Shown here: in pieces, positions 61,230 to 64,000 of the stretch
Numbering within the stretch: position 1 is the stretch's first letter
How the letters are laid out: each line of letters opens with the position of its first letter
Assembly (NCBI RefSeq): GCF_051020515.1
Contig: NZ_CP194857.1
Span: 3,906,001-3,970,000 of the forward strand
DNA from: CALKWS01 sp051020515
Lineage (GTDB): Bacteria; Actinomycetota; Actinomycetes; Actinomycetales; Beutenbergiaceae
Direction of reading: 5' to 3'
Length of the DNA: 64,000 nucleotides
Program-made: the position numbers and the translations under genes
Notes under the pieces: generated by a model
The model's database searches: none
Told to the model about the DNA's origin: nothing
The model's input: only the letters and a program-made list of their open reading frames with translations

Positions 61230-64000
61230 GTGAGTGGATCCACTGAGCGCGGACCGGACCCGGGCACCCTCCCGCGGGAGACCACGGCGCCCCTGACCGG
61301 GTTCAGCGAGCCGACGACGGCGTGGTTCTCCTCCGCATTCGCCGCGCCGACCGCCGCCCAGTCCCAGGCGTGGGAGGCGATCGCCTCCGGCGATCACGCC
61401 CTCGTCGTCGCCCCGACCGGGTCGGGGAAGACGCTTGCGGCGTTCCTGGCCGCGCTGGACGGGTTGCTCACCGGCCCGGACCCGGCCGACCCGGGCCTGC
61501 GGTGCAAAGTGCTCTATGTGTCCCCGCTCAAGGCACTGGCCGCCGACGTGGAGCGAAACCTGCGCTCACCGCTGGTGGGAATCACCCAGGCCGCCCAGGC
61601 CCACGGCCGCTCGGTACGCGAAGTCCAGGTTGGCGTGCGCACCGGGGACACTCCGGCGGCGCAGCGTCGGGCCTTCGCCACCAGGCCCACCGACATCCTG
61701 ATCACCACTCCGGAGTCGTTGTTCCTCATCCTCACCTCCGCGGCGCGGGAGGGGCTGCGGGGTGTGCAGCAGGTGATCCTCGATGAGGTGCACGCCCTGG
61801 CCGGCAACAAGCGCGGTGCGCACCTCGCGTTGTCGTTGGAGCGGCTCGATGTGCTCACCGAGCGCCCGGTGCAGCGGATCGGACTGTCGGCCACGGTCCG
61901 TCCGCCCGAGGTGGTCGCGCGGTACCTGGCCGGGGCACGCCCGATCGCCGAGGGTGGGCGCGAGGTGCGGGTGGTGGCTCCGCGCATCGCGAAGGTCCTG
62001 GACATCGACGTGACCGTCCCGGTGCCGGACCTGTCCGACATCGGCGGGGCAGCCAGCAGCGCCGACCCACCGGCCACCGGCGGGGACGAGGAACTGGACC
62101 TGTCCGGGTCCGCGGCCGGGCGGCTCCCGGAACTGACCCGCCCGGGCGCAGGGCAGGCCAACTCGATCTGGCCGCACGTGACCGAGCGGATCACAGACCT
62201 GATCAACGCCCACCGGGCCACGATCGTGTTCACCAACTCCCGCCGGGGCGCGGAGCGGTTGGCAGCCCGGATCAACGAGTGCCAGGCCCGGCGGCTCGGC
62301 CTGGACGATCCCGACCCCGGTGCCGATCAGCCGGCGCAGGCACCCGGCCAGTCCGGCTCCCGCACCGACGTACCGCCCGAGGCGGTGATCGCCGCGGCTC
62401 ACCACGGCTCGATGAGTCGGGAGGAGCGCGTCCGGATCGAGTCCGCCCTGAAATCCGGACGCTTCCGGCGGTGGTTGCTACGAGTTCACTGGAACTGGGG
62501 ATCGACATGGGCGCGGTCGACTTGGTGGTCCAGGTCGGGGCCCCGCCGTCGGTGGCCTCGGCGTTGCAGCGCATCGGTCGGGCCGGACACCAGGTCGGGG
62601 AGGTCTCCCGCGGGGTGGTCATGCCGACCCACCGCGGTGACCTACTGGCTGCGGTGACCACGGCCGCGCGGGCCGGGTCCGGACAGATCGAGCAGGTGCA
62701 CGTCCCGGCCAACCCACTGGACGTGCTCGCCCAGCAGGTGGTGGCCGCCACCGCGGTGCAGGACTGGGACGAGGCCGAACTTGTGGCGTTGGTACGCCGC
62801 GCGACTCCCTTCACCGGTCTCACCGACGGGGTATGGCGTGCGGTGTTGGACATGCTCTCCGGGCGCTATCCGAGTGAGGACTTCGCCGAACTGCGGCCCC
62901 GCCTGGTGTGGGACCGTCGCGGTCGGACCCTGAGCGCCCGCCCGGGCGCGCTCCGCCTGGCGGCGACCTCCGGGGGCACCATTCCCGATCGTGGGCTGTA
63001 CGGGGTCTACCTCGTGGGGGAACAGGACCCGCGCCGCGGCGGCAAGCGGGTGGGAGAGCTGGACGAGGAGATGGTGTTCGAGTCCCGCGTCGGGGACACC
63101 TTCACCCTCGGCTCGAGCACCTGGCGCATCGAGGACATCACGCCCGACCGGGTCCTGGTCTCCCCCGCCCCGGGCCTGCCGGGCCGACTGCCCTTCTGGA
63201 AGGGTGACGCCCCGCCCCGCCCGGCCGAGCTGGGCCGAGCCCACGGCGAGATGATCCGCCACCTCGCCACCGACCCCGACGGCGCCCACGCCCGGGCGGG
63301 GCTGGCCGGCCTGGACGACTGGGCGCGGCAGAACCTGCTGACCTACATCGGTGAGCAGGAGCAGTCCACCGGGGCGTTACCGACCGACCGCACGATCGTG
63401 GCCGAGCACTTCCGCGACGAGTTGGGTGACTGGAGAATCGCGATCCACTCCCCCTACGCGCGGCGGCGCGGCGGTGCACGCGCCCTGGGCGCTGGTGCTC
63501 AGCGCCCGGCTGCGGGAGCGGTTCGGCCTGGACGCCCAGGTGATGCACGCCGATGACGGGATCGTGCTGCGATTGCCCGAGACCACCTGGGCCGAGGATG
63601 AGGCACGCGGTCCGCTGGACGTAGGCGAGCTGGTGTTGGCGCCGGAGGATGTGCACGCCGATGTGCTCAGCGCCCTGACCTCCTCGGCGCACTTCGCCGC
63701 TCGGTTCCGGGAGGCGGCGGCTCGCTCACTGCTCCTGCCCCGCCGCCGCCCGGACCGGCGCCAGCCGTTGTGGCAGCAGCGTCAGCGCAGTGCCCAGTTG
63801 CTCTCGGTGGCGGGCCGGTTCACCGATTTCCCGGTGGTCCTGGAAGCGGTGCGGGAGTGCTTGCAGGACGACTTCGATATCACCGCCCTGACGGACCTGA
63901 TGCGCGCCCTGGACCGGCGGGAGGTGCGCCTGGTGGAGGTGCAGACCCCCCAGCCCTCCCCCTTCGCCCAGTCCCTGGTGTTCGGGTATATCGCGCAGTT
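61230..64000 (+). CDS. lhr: Lhr-type large DEAD/DEAH helicase (two frameshifts; C-terminus beyond window)
   Basis: Large superfamily 2 DNA/RNA helicase; mycobacterial Lhr is a DNA-damage-induced 3'-5' translocase. Visible motifs: VVAPTGSGKTLAAFLAAL (Walker A), VSPLKALAADVERNL, ITTPESLFLILT, LDEVHALAGNKRGAHLALSLERL, GLSATVRPPE, VFTNSRRGAERLA, then TSSLELGIDMGAVDLVVQVG and LQRIGRAGHQ. A base is missing near 62460-62466 (before VVATSSLELG) and one is surplus near 63455-63472 (before VHAPWALVLSARL). The last 180 residues read on in frame to the window edge, so roughly 920 residues are seen of a protein usually near 1500. Confidence 0.9.

Overview
The window is high-GC chromosomal DNA from a Gram-positive actinobacterium, most likely a member of the Micrococcales. 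The support is a division/cell-wall (dcw) cluster without ftsA but with sepF, yggT and divIVA after ftsZ, a gluABCD-type uptake operon, DUF3046 close to recA, a HEPN_SAV_6107 gene coupled to dinB, actinobacterial LexA boxes (TCGAAC-N4-GTTCGA type), and many GTG starts. MurE carries DDPHDEDP where meso-diaminopimelate enzymes have DNPR, so the wall may be lysine or ornithine based. No tRNA, rRNA, CRISPR array, insertion sequence or prophage was seen. The window is mostly conserved core genome.

Layout. Positions 1-18025 (minus strand) hold the dcw cluster in transcription order mraZ-rsmH-ftsL-ftsI-murE-murF-mraY-murD-ftsW-murG-murC-ftsQ-ftsZ-pgeF-sepF-yggT-divIVA-lspA. Most junctions overlap by 1-4 bases. 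The yggS gene usually found between pgeF and sepF is absent. Three MraZ boxes with 10-bp spacing lie upstream of mraZ. Divergently, 18328-22605 carries a MoxR ATPase, DUF58 and transglutaminase trio. Next come DUF3040, dinB with a HEPN gene, a spermidine-synthase-like gene, cspA, a PAC2 protein, a HelD/HelR-type helicase and serA (22613-30976). Positions 31009-39748 hold DUF5302, nrdR, a LysM gene divergent from lexA across two SOS boxes, a phosphatase/DinG-like helicase/hflX operon and an rRNA-type methyltransferase. Positions 39874-47439 hold a DUF222-HNH gene with tandem repeats, dapF, miaA, an opposing YbjN-YbjN-sirtuin cassette and miaB. Positions 47558-57229 hold gluABCD, a GNAT gene, recX-recA with an SOS box, a three-gene ABC-2 exporter, a phosphotransferase and DUF3046. 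The right end has a sugar ABC importer behind a LacI-type operator, a YbaK-type deacylase and the start of an Lhr-type helicase cut by the window edge.

Sequence quality. Sixteen otherwise ordinary genes are broken by about 20 single-base indels, many at short G or C runs: mraZ, ftsL, ftsI, murF, murD, DUF58, transglutaminase, spermidine synthase-like, helR, phosphatase, dinG-like, YbjN, recX, an ABC ATPase, a sugar permease and lhr. Several are essential. After correcting one base at each site, every complete gene gives an integral codon count and a normal family protein. I therefore read these as consensus errors in the assembly, not pseudogenes, and annotate each as one gene.

How the genes work together. 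The left third makes peptidoglycan precursors (MurC-G, MraY) and builds the division machine (FtsZ, SepF, FtsQ, FtsL, FtsI, FtsW, DivIVA). LexA, RecA, RecX, DinB and the LysM protein form an SOS module that probably links DNA damage to a division block. MiaA, MiaB, HflX, RsmH and the methyltransferase serve RNA modification and ribosome function. The ABC systems import glutamate-type amino acids and a carbohydrate, and export an unknown substrate.
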